Shown here one piece after another: positions 62,277-64,000 of a stretch of DNA of 64,000 nt (its first letter is position 1; the number at the start of each line of letters is the position of its first letter). A model generated the notes under the pieces. It was not told the origin of the DNA and did no database searches. It saw nothing but the letters and a program-made list of their open reading frames with translations. This DNA comes from Emydura subglobosa. Lineage: Eukaryota; Chordata; Testudines; Chelidae. The stretch is from NCBI GenBank assembly GCA_007922225.1, contig ML680047.1, forward strand, positions 87,686 to 151,685, given 5' to 3'. A program made the translations under genes and the position numbers.

Positions 62277-62970
62277 TACCACGATTAGGCGCAGTATAGG
62301 CAAAAGGGAGCAGCTGAGAGATTAGTGGTGAAAGGCTAGTCAAAAGGAGAAAGTTCTTAGGCGTGACTTGAAGAAGGAGAGGGAGGCAAATAGGAGAAGG
62401 GAAGCTGCTCCAGGCTTTGGGGACAGTGCTAATAAAGGCAGAGCTGGGAAAGGGGAAGAGGTGAGATGAAAGGAGCGGTAGGTGAAGCTGTTAGGTATAA
62501 GGGTGGAGGAGTCAGAGCTGGGAGCCAAGAGGTAGATGGGGCAGTCATGGAGACCCTTGAAGGTAAGAATGAGGAGTCTGAAGAGACAGGGAGTCAGCGG
62601 AAAGACCTGGTTATTTCAGCAGCACCTTTAACAGACTAGGGGTCAGCGGGTAAGAAGCAGGGGCTAGAAGAAGCTGCAGTAGTCAAAAAAATAACTACAG
62701 CACAGACAAAGATTTCAGCAGAAAGGACACAGAGCTAGCCAATGGATTTGGAGGATGGGGGAATAGAAGAGTGGAAGTCATGACGGGAATAACCTAGAGC
62801 AGAGCAGAGGAGAGGACGGGGAGCTTGCAAGCAGACAGGTGGAAGACAGCTCACAAAACTAACCTTGCCATGTAGCCCAAGACGTGGGCTCGAATGACTA
62901 CGGCCGCTTTCCTCAACTCCTCTTCCCGATCCTTCTCCAGGTTCTGTTCAAGAGCTTCCTTCAGGAAAAT
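1..62970 (-). CDS. Unconventional myosin-X-like gene, tail half (14 exons, partial at both ends)
   Basis: Myosin-X proteins are actin-based motors that travel to filopodial tips and carry cargo through PH, MyTH4 and FERM tail domains. I joined 14 exons by reading both strands; every internal boundary is GT-AG and the codon phase is continuous throughout, giving about 902 residues. Local numbering: IQ1-3 about 21-88, charged helix about 90-140, coiled coil about 170-230, acidic linker about 230-445, first half of PH1 about 445-487, PH2 about 488-590, second half of PH1 about 603-655, PH3 about 669-770, MyTH4 from about 800 to the window edge. The head lies past 64000 and the rest of MyTH4 plus FERM before position 1. 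PH and MyTH4 segments align easily with remembered human MYO10, but the linker is shorter and very different, so a MYO10 paralogue is favoured. MYO10 itself, diverged, is the alternative. The family call is firm; the paralogue call is inference. Confidence 0.93.
226..931. other. Intron; no recognisable element
   Basis: Intronic DNA before exon n. A few CCTG units sit at 883-901. Short open frames here show no family resemblance. Confidence 0.5.
932..1183. mobile_element. Non-autonomous inverted-repeat DNA element (MITE)
   Basis: It starts near 'ccaggtctacacc' and ends near 'gaaaacaagccct'. It contains 'gtgacacagttatacc', 'gctaccatctcttgg' and 'gcatcttcacta', blocks that recur with variation at 18066, 23147 and 57265. 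Boundaries are approximate. The terminus and hAT-style features of sister copies suggest a hAT-derived MITE. Confidence 0.6.
1184..1814. other. Intron; no recognisable element
   Basis: I see nothing identifiable between the MITE and the hAT pseudogene. Confidence 0.45.
1815..2830 (-). pseudogene. hAT transposase remnant, C-terminal part
   Basis: Minus-strand frames give [18 protein letters not shown] and [14 protein letters not shown], the C-terminal dimerisation signature of hAT transposases (the ZMYM-like group). Further upstream is [18 protein letters not shown] with [13 protein letters not shown]. Several frames and stops separate the blocks, so it is dead. A CR1 (2835-4140) splits it from its N-terminal blocks at 4150-4620. 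It could be an old transposon or a decayed domesticated copy. Confidence 0.8.
2835..4140 (-). mobile_element. CR1 LINE 3' portion inserted in the hAT remnant
   Basis: It starts with the reverse complement of a CR1 3' end ('tagaatcacaggactggaag', 'gggacctt'). It then gives CR1 RT C-terminal residues on the minus strand ([34 protein letters not shown]). It extends to the 'ttgctccagtatctttctgg' region. It is 5' truncated and full of stops. Confidence 0.88.
4150..4620 (-). pseudogene. hAT transposase remnant, central part
   Basis: Minus-strand frames read as a degraded block resembling hAT catalytic-core text ([11 protein letters not shown] and, in shifted frames, [15 protein letters not shown]). 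Together with 1815-2830 this is one element broken by the CR1. Many frame changes are present. Confidence 0.65.
4621..5047. other. Intron; no recognisable element
   Basis: Non-coding sequence between the hAT remnant and exon m. The open frame at 4635-5036 (+) has no visible family features. Confidence 0.45.
5048..5171 (-). CDS. Myosin-X-like exon m: start of MyTH4
   Basis: This 124-nt exon runs from TCCTTCAG to GTAAGTG. It encodes [16 protein letters not shown], then [19 protein letters not shown], a hallmark of the start of the myosin-X MyTH4 domain, which with FERM binds microtubules and cargo receptors. It ends one base into a codon and joins exon n in phase. Confidence 0.96.
5172..5964. 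other. Intron between exons l and m; nothing recognised
   Basis: No repeat end or coding signal stands out. Confidence 0.45.
5965..6122 (-). CDS. Myosin-X-like exon l: second half of PH3
   Basis: This 158-nt exon runs from CCCGTAG to GTAAGTAG. It encodes [18 protein letters not shown] and [15 protein letters not shown] (the PH C-terminal helix with Trp), then the linker [11 protein letters not shown] towards MyTH4. It ends in phase 0. Confidence 0.96.
6123..7480. other. Intron between exons k and l, proximal part
   Basis: Apart from the CT/CA microsatellite at 6837-6893, nothing could be identified. Confidence 0.45.
6837..6893. repeat. Compound (CT)n(CA)n microsatellite
   Basis: A CT run passes into an interrupted CA run with CG and TA variants and then CTCA units. 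Confidence 0.95.
7482..7668. mobile_element. hAT-type MITE with CAGTGGTCCCCAAAC termini
   Basis: The left end is cagtggtccccaaact; the right end, reverse-complemented, is cagtggtccccaaacg, so 15 of 16 bases match. This is the classic terminal repeat of Charlie-like hAT elements. At 187 bp it has no coding capacity. No intact 8-bp target duplication could be made out, so it is probably old. Confidence 0.8.
8090..8290 (+). mobile_element. L2/CR1-like LINE 3' tail
   Basis: The text 'ttagattgtaagcccctgtg', then 'cagtgtttagcacagtgg' and 'acagtaatatgaacagtaat', resembles the 3' tails of L2-clade LINEs or derived SINEs. Boundaries are approximate. Confidence 0.55.
8291..8841. other. Intron; no recognisable element
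   Basis: Nothing identifiable between the L2-like tail and exon k. Confidence 0.45.
8842..9036 (-). CDS. Myosin-X-like exon k: first half of PH3
   Basis: This 195-nt exon runs from CTGGTTAG to GTAAGAGA. It encodes [15 protein letters not shown], then [18 protein letters not shown], then [17 protein letters not shown] and the start of FKETGYW. Most of these positions are shared with MYO10 PH3. Phase 1 at both ends fits its neighbours. Confidence 0.96.
9465..10290. mobile_element. LTR retroelement remnant bounded by short direct repeats
   Basis: The blocks 9474-9502 and 10239-10268 share 'ggcctccct' and 'gccagagggggaggga' in direct orientation, 765 bp apart. The interior is GC-rich with no intact gene. 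This fits the start of one LTR, a decayed interior and the start of the second LTR of a Gypsy-like element. It is open to other readings. Confidence 0.5.
10291..10689. other. Intron; no recognisable element
   Basis: Nothing was identified here. The open frame 10290-10583 (+) shows no known motif. Confidence 0.4.
10690..11260 (-). mobile_element. CR1 LINE fragment with RT N-terminal text
   Basis: The minus strand encodes [17 protein letters not shown], then [20 protein letters not shown] and NYRSVTL, typical of CR1 reverse transcriptase before its catalytic core. The fragment is degenerate and lacks its 3' end. Confidence 0.8.
11450..11712 (+). mobile_element. CR1 LINE 3' end
   Basis: The plus strand reads 'gactggactagatgacccc', then 'tcctttccagtcctgtgatt' and 'ctgtgattct', a CR1 3' terminus with its short terminal repeats. 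It lies opposite in orientation to the fragment just before it, so the two are separate insertions. Confidence 0.88.
11713..12250. mobile_element. Possible solo LTR or other GC-rich repeat
   Basis: A GC-rich block containing 'gggacccgggcccaccc' directly follows the CR1 3' end. It resembles LTR-like repeats I associate with turtles, but I could not fix TG/CA ends or a target duplication. Low confidence. Confidence 0.3.
12340..12846 (+). mobile_element. RTE-type LINE reverse transcriptase fragment, first part
   Basis: Shifted plus-strand frames read [20 protein letters not shown], then [18 protein letters not shown] and GMKISRNKT. These match the block B/C spacing of RTE-clade reverse transcriptases, with the FADD region damaged. 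The element continues at 13555 after an insertion. Confidence 0.8.
12847..13550. mobile_element. hAT-like non-autonomous element inside the RTE
   Basis: It interrupts the RTE frame and is flanked by 'atctacat'/'tctacatg' on both sides, an 8-bp-class duplication as hAT elements make. Its ends (ggttttcaatc at the left, gtttgagaaccgctg at the right) are imperfect inverted repeats of the CAGNGGTTCTCAA type. The interior is GC- and CAG-rich, and its open frames are not recognised. Confidence 0.7.
13555..13875 (+). mobile_element. RTE-type LINE fragment, C-terminal part
   Basis: The plus strand resumes with MLYGSECW-like text (frame-shifted), [19 protein letters not shown], then [17 protein letters not shown], the conserved RTE C-terminal stretch. 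It continues directly from 12846 once the insertion is removed. Confidence 0.85.
14093..14674. mobile_element. Solo LTR with CACC target duplication
   Basis: The 582-bp block starts TGTGACAGGGGC and ends CCCCATCACA, and CACC lies on both sides (14089-14092, 14675-14678). A TATA-like 'gatataagctcc' sits near 14237. No polyadenylation signal stands out. It may be Gypsy or endogenous-retrovirus type; no internal region is attached. Confidence 0.6.
14840..16135 (-). pseudogene. Unclassified, formerly coding stretch
   Basis: Several minus-strand open frames overlap end to end: 15767-16135, 15432-15803, 15227-15496 and 14842-15066. Each shift occurs within an overlap, as if one long frame had acquired indels. 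The composition is rich in P, S, A and T with no motif I know. It might be a gag/ORF1-like product of an unlisted retroelement or a decayed gene. Chance overlap is possible. Confidence 0.4.
16136..17163. other. Intron; no recognisable element
   Basis: I see no repeat end or coding signal here. Confidence 0.4.
17164..17306 (-). CDS. Myosin-X-like exon j: end of PH1, linker to PH3
   Basis: This 143-nt exon runs from TTCTGGCAG to GTAAAAGG. It encodes [18 protein letters not shown], then [12 protein letters not shown] (the C-terminal PH1 helix with its Trp), then a short linker ending QEFLVRG. It completes the Arg codon of exon i and ends in phase 1. The preceding intron is about 10 kb and largely DIRS DNA. 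Confidence 0.95.
17307..18065. other. Intron; no recognisable element
   Basis: An inverted pair 'aattgtcatagctctga' and 'acagagctatgacaatt' sits at 17780-17823, a hairpin of about 15 bp arms. Nothing else was identified. Confidence 0.45.
18066..18245. mobile_element. MITE of the 'gtctacac' family
   Basis: It runs from 'aagcaagtctacactc' to 'gtagtgtagaccagacct', which are inverted copies. It shares 'gatgggagacagcactcc' and 'gtgacgcagttac' with the other copies. Confidence 0.75.
18735..19740. repeat. Palindromic DNA repeat with tRNA-like modules
   Basis: 'ctgtgaaccacaaag' near 18740 is repeated inverted as 'ctttgtggttcacag' near 19547. Between them lie modules such as 'cagtggttaggatactcacc' followed by 'attcaagtc', resembling box A and box B of a tRNA-Glu-type gene, in both orientations (about 19065, 19195 reversed, 19255, 19365 reversed). 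They lack a full cloverleaf, so they are not tRNA genes. It is probably an old hAT-like or SINE-derived composite. Confidence 0.55.
20205..21000 (-). mobile_element. DIRS retrotransposon copy A, 3' end with recombinase C-terminus
   Basis: The minus strand encodes [16 protein letters not shown], then [19 protein letters not shown], the HxxR and C-terminal region of a DIRS tyrosine recombinase. The terminal block (20222-20500) has relatives at the far end (about 27050-27120) in inverse orientation, as DIRS termini do. The copy is broken by non-DIRS DNA from about 21000 and resumes near 22055. Confidence 0.8.
21001..21464. other. Non-DIRS filler inside copy A
   Basis: AT-rich sequence with a T tract near 21419-21432. 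No family was recognised. It lies between the DIRS break and the LTR. Confidence 0.4.
21465..22050. mobile_element. Probable LTR inserted within DIRS copy A
   Basis: It begins after a GT run and has a TATA-like 'ctataaagatgg' near 21769, a polyadenylation signal 'acaataaacac' near 21988, and a GT/CG run at 21938-21958. That is the order of an endogenous-retrovirus LTR. Exact ends and target duplication were not established. No gene is attached. Confidence 0.55.
23147..23316. mobile_element. MITE of the 'gtctacac' family inside DIRS copy A
   Basis: It starts 'agggcttgtctacactt' and ends 'aatgtagaccagggttt', inverted copies of each other. The interior shares 'ttagtgaagatgctacct' with the other copies. 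Confidence 0.75.
24127..24428. mobile_element. Second MITE inside DIRS copy A
   Basis: It runs from 'aggctatgtttatactg' to 'aagtgtgaaccagctct'. Internal 'ggcggcaaaatcgccaccgcc' and 'gcgctgcgtcaacggg' blocks mark a different MITE subfamily. It breaks the RT region; DIRS RT frames resume at about 24430. Confidence 0.65.
26295..26495 (-). mobile_element. CR1 3' end inside DIRS copy A
   Basis: The reverse complement of a CR1 terminus: 'agaatcatagaagattaggt', 'tggaagggacctcaggaggt', then 'tcatcccagccagggctttg'. DIRS sequence continues on both sides. Confidence 0.92.
26496..27125 (-). mobile_element. DIRS copy A, 5' terminal part
   Basis: This is the gag N-terminal and terminal region. Near 27050-27115 'ggctgagtggtggcaggctc' matches, in inverse orientation, the block near 20405-20450 of the same element. 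A local tandem duplication (26607-26640 and 26644-26674, 'tatgatgttgaggcccttg') is present. Confidence 0.65.
27126..27375 (-). mobile_element. CR1-like LINE ORF2 fragment
   Basis: The minus strand reads [20 protein letters not shown], then [18 protein letters not shown], the linker after the endonuclease of CR1-clade ORF2. Neither end is visible. Confidence 0.82.
27441..27496 (-). CDS. Myosin-X-like exon i: PH1 second half, small exon
   Basis: Only 56 nt, from TGTGAAG to GTAGGAAT. It encodes [18 protein letters not shown], almost identical to the corresponding MYO10 segment in memory, and ends in phase 2. It is too short to stand out as an open frame. A CR1 fragment and a DIRS copy lie just downstream of it in the next intron. 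Confidence 0.95.
28148..28241 (-). CDS. Myosin-X-like exon h: PH2 C-terminal helix
   Basis: This 94-nt exon runs from TTGTCAG to GTGAGTT. It encodes [14 protein letters not shown] and [16 protein letters not shown]. The Trp-Phe pair marks the C-terminal helix of PH2; the rest links back into PH1. The join with exon g gives Ser-Gly-Trp-Phe where human MYO10, as remembered, has Ser-Gln-Trp-Phe. It ends in phase 0. Confidence 0.93.
28242..29529. other. Intron between exons g and h; nothing recognised
   Basis: No repeat or coding signal could be supported across this 1.3-kb intron. Confidence 0.45.
29530..29625 (-). CDS. Myosin-X-like exon g: end strands of PH2
   Basis: This 96-nt exon lies between GTTACAG and GTAGAAG. 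It encodes [18 protein letters not shown] then [13 protein letters not shown], the later strands and start of the C-terminal helix of PH2. It begins by completing a Lys codon and ends in phase 2. The donor GTAGAAG is weaker than the others, but phase and homology are clear. Confidence 0.95.
29626..30476. other. Intron between exons f and g; nothing recognised
   Basis: Single-copy-looking sequence without recognisable elements. Confidence 0.45.
30477..30720 (-). CDS. Myosin-X-like exon f: PH1 first half and most of PH2
   Basis: This 244-nt exon starts after CTGCAG and ends before GTGAGTG. It encodes [15 protein letters not shown] of PH1 and then switches directly into PH2 ([17 protein letters not shown] onward). 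This is the split-PH arrangement of myosin-X, in which PH2 is inserted in a loop of PH1. The basic cluster around KKGGG and SRRNWKRRW is kept; in the family it binds PtdIns(3,4,5)P3. The left end of a DIRS element starts about 200 bp away at 30912. Confidence 0.97.
31279..32030 (-). pseudogene. DIRS copy B tyrosine recombinase, broken
   Basis: The minus strand shows [12 protein letters not shown], then [17 protein letters not shown] carrying the first catalytic-Arg region. The C-part follows in another frame: [17 protein letters not shown] (the HxxR motif) and [19 protein letters not shown] with the candidate Tyr nucleophile. Frame changes separate the parts. Confidence 0.85.
32050..32726 (-). 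pseudogene. DIRS copy B reverse transcriptase
   Basis: A 173-codon frame carries [20 protein letters not shown], then [39 protein letters not shown] and the catalytic YLDDWLI. The thumb continues in another frame past 32205. The core motifs are intact, but the flanking frames are broken. Confidence 0.92.
32900..35440 (-). pseudogene. DIRS copy B gag-like region
   Basis: The N-terminal part (about 35440-35350) has [17 protein letters not shown], a Cys/His cluster also found in copies C and D. The C-part has [20 protein letters not shown] followed by a Gln/Pro/Arg-rich tail near 32958-33236. The intervening sequence is a Pro/Ser-rich, repetitive region with many broken frames on both strands. 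Confidence 0.7.
35816..37845 (-). mobile_element. DIRS copy C, 5' part only (gag and terminus)
   Basis: Its outer end (37790-37840, 'gagcaaacactcaaagaagaa') matches the outer right end of copy B. The gag frames include [14 protein letters not shown] and a C-part related to copy B near 33550-33750. RT, recombinase and the 3' end are absent; copy B's terminus begins immediately at about 35815. The order is therefore head-to-tail, with copy C truncated at the junction. Confidence 0.82.
37846..38397. other. Intron; no recognisable element
   Basis: Nothing was identified between the DIRS pair and the CR1-like belt. Confidence 0.45.
38398..38470 (-). mobile_element. Short CR1-variant 3' end
   Basis: 'gactagaagggaccactatg' then 'tttagtctggcattctgcat' is the reverse complement of a CR1-subfamily 3' end ('atgatcatagtggtcccttc' type). 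Confidence 0.7.
38471..39689. repeat. Unclassified; probably interspersed-repeat derived
   Basis: The stretch 38700-39640 has the feel of a medium-copy turtle repeat ('tcacctcctgggaccccag', 'cctggacccactacatggcc'), but I cannot assign a class or ends. No conserved coding is seen. Confidence 0.35.
39690..40805 (-). mobile_element. CR1 LINE 3' portion
   Basis: It starts with 'aggccagaaaggaccattag', a CR1-subfamily 3' end in reverse. It continues through minus-strand text related to [20 protein letters not shown] and the downstream noncoding-like RT region ('gtgccacatacagagg', 'atatggctgcattaaaat'). Confidence 0.85.
40810..41290. mobile_element. Nested MITE pair
   Basis: The outer element begins 'aagggcttgtccacatgg' and closes with 'ccttgtagacatgccct'. 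The inner one begins 'ttaactgtggtgtagaca' near 41025 and closes with 'gcagtgtagacaaaccctt' near 41215. After the inner one, the outer interior resumes with 'ggcaagctagtgctttgtag'. Confidence 0.7.
41441..42100 (-). mobile_element. CR1 LINE 3' portion
   Basis: It starts 'tagaatcctagaatattgga', 'gttggaagggagctcaggag', then 'aaccccctgctcaaagcagg'. Minus-strand frames give [20 protein letters not shown] and [19 protein letters not shown], the CR1 RT C-terminus. It is one of the better preserved copies here. Confidence 0.93.
42478..43262 (-). mobile_element. CR1 LINE fragment, RT region
   Basis: The sequence (for example 'gcttttaggacttctgggtg'-like text near 42680 and 'atgatgcccaggtctctttc' near 42975) matches the RT and downstream region of CR1 in reverse. 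It has no 3' end. Confidence 0.7.
43500..44170 (-). mobile_element. CR1 LINE 3' portion
   Basis: Minus-strand frames show [40 protein letters not shown], and [20 protein letters not shown]. The start near 43505 is a worn CR1 3' end. Confidence 0.88.
44171..44729. other. Intron; no recognisable element
   Basis: Nothing identified between the CR1 and the palindromic MITE. Confidence 0.45.
44730..44965. mobile_element. Palindromic MITE with long hairpin
   Basis: 'gaattaaagtggccttaatt' followed by 'tggttctgcttaattcac' is repeated in inverse at 44887-44924 ('gtgaattaaactaaacc', then 'aaattaaggccatttaaatt'). The hairpin spans 44842-44924 with a loop of about 7 bases. It is AT-rich and non-coding. 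Confidence 0.8.
45416..45539 (-). CDS. Myosin-X-like exon e: acidic segment and start of PH1
   Basis: This 124-nt exon lies between TTTCTAG and GTAAGTGG. It begins with an acidic stretch ([15 protein letters not shown]) that keeps the DTDDE core of myosin-X, then a novel [11 protein letters not shown] segment, and ends with [12 protein letters not shown], the first strand of PH1. It ends in phase 1 and joins exon f exactly. Confidence 0.92.
45540..47559. other. Intron between exons d and e, distal part
   Basis: No assignable repeat. At 47230-47540 a stretch with 'gatatatataggaag' could be an LTR piece, but its ends are not visible. Open frames at 46289-46597 lack motifs. Confidence 0.35.
47560..48072 (+). 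mobile_element. LINE 3' end, CR1-like subfamily
   Basis: It ends with 'ggttccttcttgccttagat' then 'tctgactctatga', the plus-strand 3' end of a CR1-related subfamily. The upstream part ('gacaagatggaccagtgctc') fits the same 3' region. Confidence 0.6.
48240..48900 (+). mobile_element. CR1 LINE fragment, RT C-terminal region
   Basis: Plus-strand text such as 'taaagccactgctagaatac' then 'tgcgaccagttctattgtct' corresponds to the EYC.QFW region of CR1. Heavily decayed. Confidence 0.65.
48985..49215 (+). mobile_element. MIR/CORE-SINE-like element, interrupted
   Basis: 'accaccattttacagacaac' and, after an interruption (about 49040-49150), 'gtgacttgcccaagggtgca' then 'tagtggagctgggaattt' are the core of MIR-type SINEs. 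The interruption is probably a small insertion. Confidence 0.65.
49265..49350 (+). mobile_element. Short CR1-variant 3' end
   Basis: 'gaagtcagactagatcatca' then 'cagtgctctcttctggcttc' is a CR1 3' end of the 'cagaatggtcccttctggc' type. Confidence 0.7.
49500..50012 (+). mobile_element. CR1 LINE 3' end, well preserved
   Basis: The plus strand encodes [40 protein letters not shown] and LDKALAGMV. It ends with 'ggactagatgacctgacggg' and 'ctaatcttctatgatt'. It is one of the youngest-looking CR1 pieces here. Confidence 0.93.
50283..50400 (-). mobile_element. Short CR1-variant 3' end
   Basis: 'ttcatagactctaaggccag' then 'aacagatcactgtgatcatt' is a CR1-subfamily 3' end in reverse, about 100 bp from exon d. 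Confidence 0.75.
50501..51295 (-). CDS. Myosin-X-like exon d: coiled coil and acidic PEST-like linker
   Basis: At 795 nt (265 codons, phase 0 at both ends) this is the largest exon. Its first 80 codons hold a Glu-rich helix, the family block [14 protein letters not shown], a run of five Gln, and [15 protein letters not shown], matching the region that forms the anti-parallel dimer in myosin-X. The remainder is a Ser/Glu/Asp/Pro-rich linker. It keeps [14 protein letters not shown] and [14 protein letters not shown], both recognisable against mammalian MYO10, but is otherwise unlike it. The acceptor is CTTTAAG and the donor GTAAGAAT. Confidence 0.95.
51296..52631. other. Intron between exons c and d; nothing recognised
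   Basis: No repeat could be supported in this 1.3-kb intron. Confidence 0.45.
52632..52671 (-). CDS. Myosin-X-like 40-nt mini-exon
   Basis: The 40 bases lie between a good acceptor (TTGAACAG) and a strong donor (GTAAGTTT). They encode [14 protein letters not shown], joining in phase with exon b (2+1) and exon d (phase 0). The peptide continues the charged helix towards the coiled coil. It is too short for ORF finders. The call rests on splice signals, exact phase and charge pattern; a transcript would settle it. Confidence 0.8.
52672..53274. other. Intron, proximal to DIRS copy D; nothing recognised
   Basis: The open frame at 52754-52999 lacks recognisable motifs. Confidence 0.4.
53275..57264 (-). 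mobile_element. DIRS copy D, divergent, 3' truncated
   Basis: In element order: a Cys/His cluster near 57000-57080 ([16 protein letters not shown]), gag C-part at 55221-55463 ([19 protein letters not shown], then [16 protein letters not shown]), RT at 54114-54641 ([38 protein letters not shown]). The second catalytic Asp of YLDD reads Asn. Below RT, 53275-54110 may be the RNase H region. No recombinase is visible, so the 3' end is missing. Confidence 0.82.
54114..54641 (-). pseudogene. DIRS copy D reverse transcriptase, degenerate
   Basis: A 175-codon frame keeps the RT order (DMND in place of DLKD, FPYLDN in place of [23 protein letters not shown] in the thumb). The changed catalytic Asp and absent flanking frames indicate a dead copy. 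Confidence 0.8.
57265..57512. mobile_element. MITE of the 'gtctacac' family inside DIRS copy D
   Basis: It starts 'gaccttgtctacaccac' and ends 'gtgtagactagacct', inverted copies. 'agcagactaa' on the left and 'ggagactaaa' on the right suggest an 8-bp-class duplication with one mismatch, as hAT elements make. The interior shares 'ctcccatcagcatagagc'-type text with the other copies. Confidence 0.75.
57513..57765 (-). mobile_element. DIRS copy D, 5' terminal part
   Basis: It continues the DIRS end after the MITE; 'catgtggtggtaagaggg' and 'tacctattataccctcatca' resemble copy A's terminal block near 27080-27120. The exact end is not fixed. Confidence 0.5.
57766..58836. other. Intron; no recognisable element
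   Basis: Nothing assignable up to the solo LTR. Confidence 0.45.
58837..59260 (+). mobile_element. Solo LTR with 5-bp GAGAG target duplication
   Basis: The 424-bp block starts TGTAACAGG and ends CCTGTACA, with GAGAG immediately outside on both sides (58832-58836 and 59261-59265). A TATA-like 'gtttatatgcctgc' lies near 59029 and a polyadenylation-like 'gtaaataaagc' near 59160, giving the plus-strand reading. No internal region is present, so it is a product of LTR-LTR recombination. Gypsy or endogenous-retrovirus origin is not resolved. Confidence 0.88.
59266..59575. other. Intron next to exon b; nothing recognised
   Basis: About 310 bp between the LTR and exon b without identifiable elements. 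Confidence 0.5.
59576..59881 (-). CDS. Myosin-X-like exon b: IQ2, IQ3 and single alpha-helix
   Basis: This 306-nt exon opens after TTTTTAG and completes the split Arg codon. It carries IQ2 ([15 protein letters not shown]) and IQ3 ([15 protein letters not shown]). About 50 residues follow that are almost only E, R, K and Q, the composition of the stable single alpha-helix that lengthens the myosin-X lever arm. The donor is GTATGAG. The repeated GAG/GAA codons make the opposite strand look like a poly-Ser frame, which is a shadow. Three IQ motifs match the family. Confidence 0.95.
60783..60860 (-). mobile_element. Short CR1-variant 3' end
   Basis: 'ctcatagatgttaaggtcag' then 'aagggatcttttatgatcat' and 'ctagcctgacctcgtgta' is a CR1-subfamily 3' end in reverse. 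Confidence 0.85.
62243..62270. repeat. T28 homopolymer
   Basis: An uninterrupted run of 28 T. On the minus strand it would be an A tract in the host pre-mRNA. No poly(A)-ended retrogene was seen beside it. Confidence 0.97.
62864..62970 (-). CDS. Myosin-X-like exon a: end of converter and IQ1
   Basis: This 107-nt exon starts in phase 0 after a CAG acceptor and ends after two bases of an Arg codon before GTTAGT. It encodes IFLKEALEQ at the motor/lever junction, then a charged stretch, then IQ motif 1 ([13 protein letters not shown]). IQ motifs bind calmodulin-like light chains. The exon before it, carrying the end of the motor, is not visible up to 64000. Confidence 0.93.
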
Positions 62971-63779
62971 CTGATGCCAGGGGGAGGAGTTTCAATAAAC
63001 ACAAAGAGAGGAAAGAAATCAGCCCCTGGGGAGAGTCAGGAGGTTTCATTCCCTTGGTGACAAGCACAGAGTGCTCTCTTTATGCTGCTGCCCTGCAATC
63101 TCTGCAGCCTCTCCAGATCCACCCGCACTTTCTGCTGGGGTGCCTTTTCCGATATTACAAAGGAAAAAGTTGTGGAGAACATGAGCCAAACTCTAAGCCC
63201 AACCCCCGCCTCCTTTTACTCTGTGGTCTAGGCTTTAAAGAAAGAGAGAAGAGGAGGGAGGGGAAGTGAGGAAGGAGGAGGAGAGTGAGTGCTGGTTATT
63301 AACCCTCTCTCAGCTGGTGTCTTTTCTTTACACAAATCTATTTTCTCACTGCATTGGCCCCTGGCTACCAAGCTGTGACTTTAAATATTCCATAAAGAAA
63401 TCACACCACATTTTGGGTGCAGAGGTGAGCATTTACATTTCCAGGACCCTGGCAGCAGTTTGAACTCTGAAAAGTGAAGAATAATGGAAGAATCAGAAAC
63501 CTCCCACGGTTGGAAAAATGCATAAAGAAGCTGGCCATCACCAATCAAACGTTTCCTAGCCATTCCAAAGGAATCTGATCACTGTGTGAGCTAAAGTAAC
63601 CCTGAGGAGAAGTTTCTCCCTGCTGAATGTGCTCCTGTACTGCAGCATATATAGGAAGAGATGCACCCGCAGGGGACAGTTGTCCTTGCCAGAGAGGTTG
63701 CATTTTATAATAGCTAATAATAGTTTGCTCTTCTCTAGCACCTACTGTCCAAAGACAACCTTCAAGCAACTTAGAAACT
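62971..63779. other. Intron upstream of exon a; nothing recognised
   Basis: No exon with myosin head text is found here on the minus strand, so the preceding exon lies past 64000. Confidence 0.5.
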
Positions 63780-63955
63780 TGAACTGATTAATGCTCACAA
63801 CTCTGTGACATTAGGTAGCAGTATCCCCATTTTACAGATGCAGGAACTGGGTCACACAGACTAAAGATGACATATCCAATATCACACAGCAAATCAGCAG
63901 CAGAGGCAGAATCAGAACAAATTCCCCTGTTCTAGTCACTAGACAGCTCCCTCTA
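63780..63955 (+). mobile_element. MIR/CORE-SINE-like element
   Basis: 'agtatccccattttacagat' then 'gcaggaactgggtcacacag' and 'tcacacagcaaatcagcag' followed by 'agaggcagaatcagaac' is the well-known MIR core in plus orientation. It is old and diverged. Confidence 0.85.
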
Positions 63956-64000
63956 CACACTCATAGCCTACATAATGCTACCTCTTCCTACTTCGCTAGA

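Larger units (their letters stand above)
59882..62863. other. Intron between exons a and b
   Basis: Apart from the CR1 end at 60783 and the T tract at 62243, no element was assigned. The purine-rich stretch 62330-62830 may be repeat derived, but I could not class it. Confidence 0.4.

Noticed and set aside
62971..64000. A further upstream myosin exon
   Set aside because: I searched the minus strand for motor C-terminal text and found none with splice sites; the exon should be past the window.
1..64000. CRISPR-like arrays, operons or phage genes
   Set aside because: No regularly spaced repeats or compact gene clusters occur. The intron-rich host gene and LINE content are those of a vertebrate.

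Overview
The window is a TE-rich stretch of a vertebrate nuclear genome, most probably a turtle (Testudines), although a crocodilian is not excluded. The reasons are the host gene with canonical GT-AG introns, many CR1 LINE pieces, four DIRS-type tyrosine-recombinase retrotransposons, an RTE fragment, hAT remnants, solo LTRs, and many short inverted-repeat elements with a 'cttgtctacac'-like terminus. The organism call rests on remembered repeat composition and was not confirmed by a search.

One host gene runs through the whole window on the minus strand: an unconventional myosin-X-like gene. Fourteen exons (62970 down to 1) were placed by hand. All internal splice sites are GT-AG and the reading phase is continuous across all 13 junctions, giving about 902 residues. 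In protein order they encode the end of the converter/lever junction, three IQ motifs, a charged single alpha-helix, the anti-parallel coiled-coil region, an acidic PEST-like linker, the split PH1-PH2-PH1 module, PH3, and the start of MyTH4. The motor head lies beyond 64000; the rest of MyTH4 and the FERM domain lie beyond position 1. PH, IQ and MyTH4 segments resemble myosin-X closely, but the linker is very different from mammalian MYO10 as I remember it, so a MYO10 paralogue (MYO10-like) is favoured over MYO10 itself.

The introns are mostly mobile DNA. From low to high coordinates: a dead hAT transposase split by a CR1 (1815-4620); a LTR-element remnant with direct repeats (9465-10290); CR1 and RTE pieces, the RTE split by a hAT-like insertion (10690-13875); a solo LTR (14093-14674) next to an unclassified, formerly coding stretch (14840-16135); a palindromic repeat with tRNA-like modules (18735-19740); a heavily invaded DIRS copy (20205-27125); a pair of DIRS copies in head-to-tail order (30912-37845); a CR1/MITE belt (38398-44965); more CR1/MIR pieces (47560-50400); a fourth, divergent DIRS copy (53275-57765); and a clean solo LTR with a 5-bp target duplication (58837-59260). 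All four DIRS copies point the same way as the host gene.

No prokaryotic-style operon, CRISPR array, or confident tRNA, rRNA or other functional RNA gene was seen. Nearly all other short open frames are chance or transposon frames.
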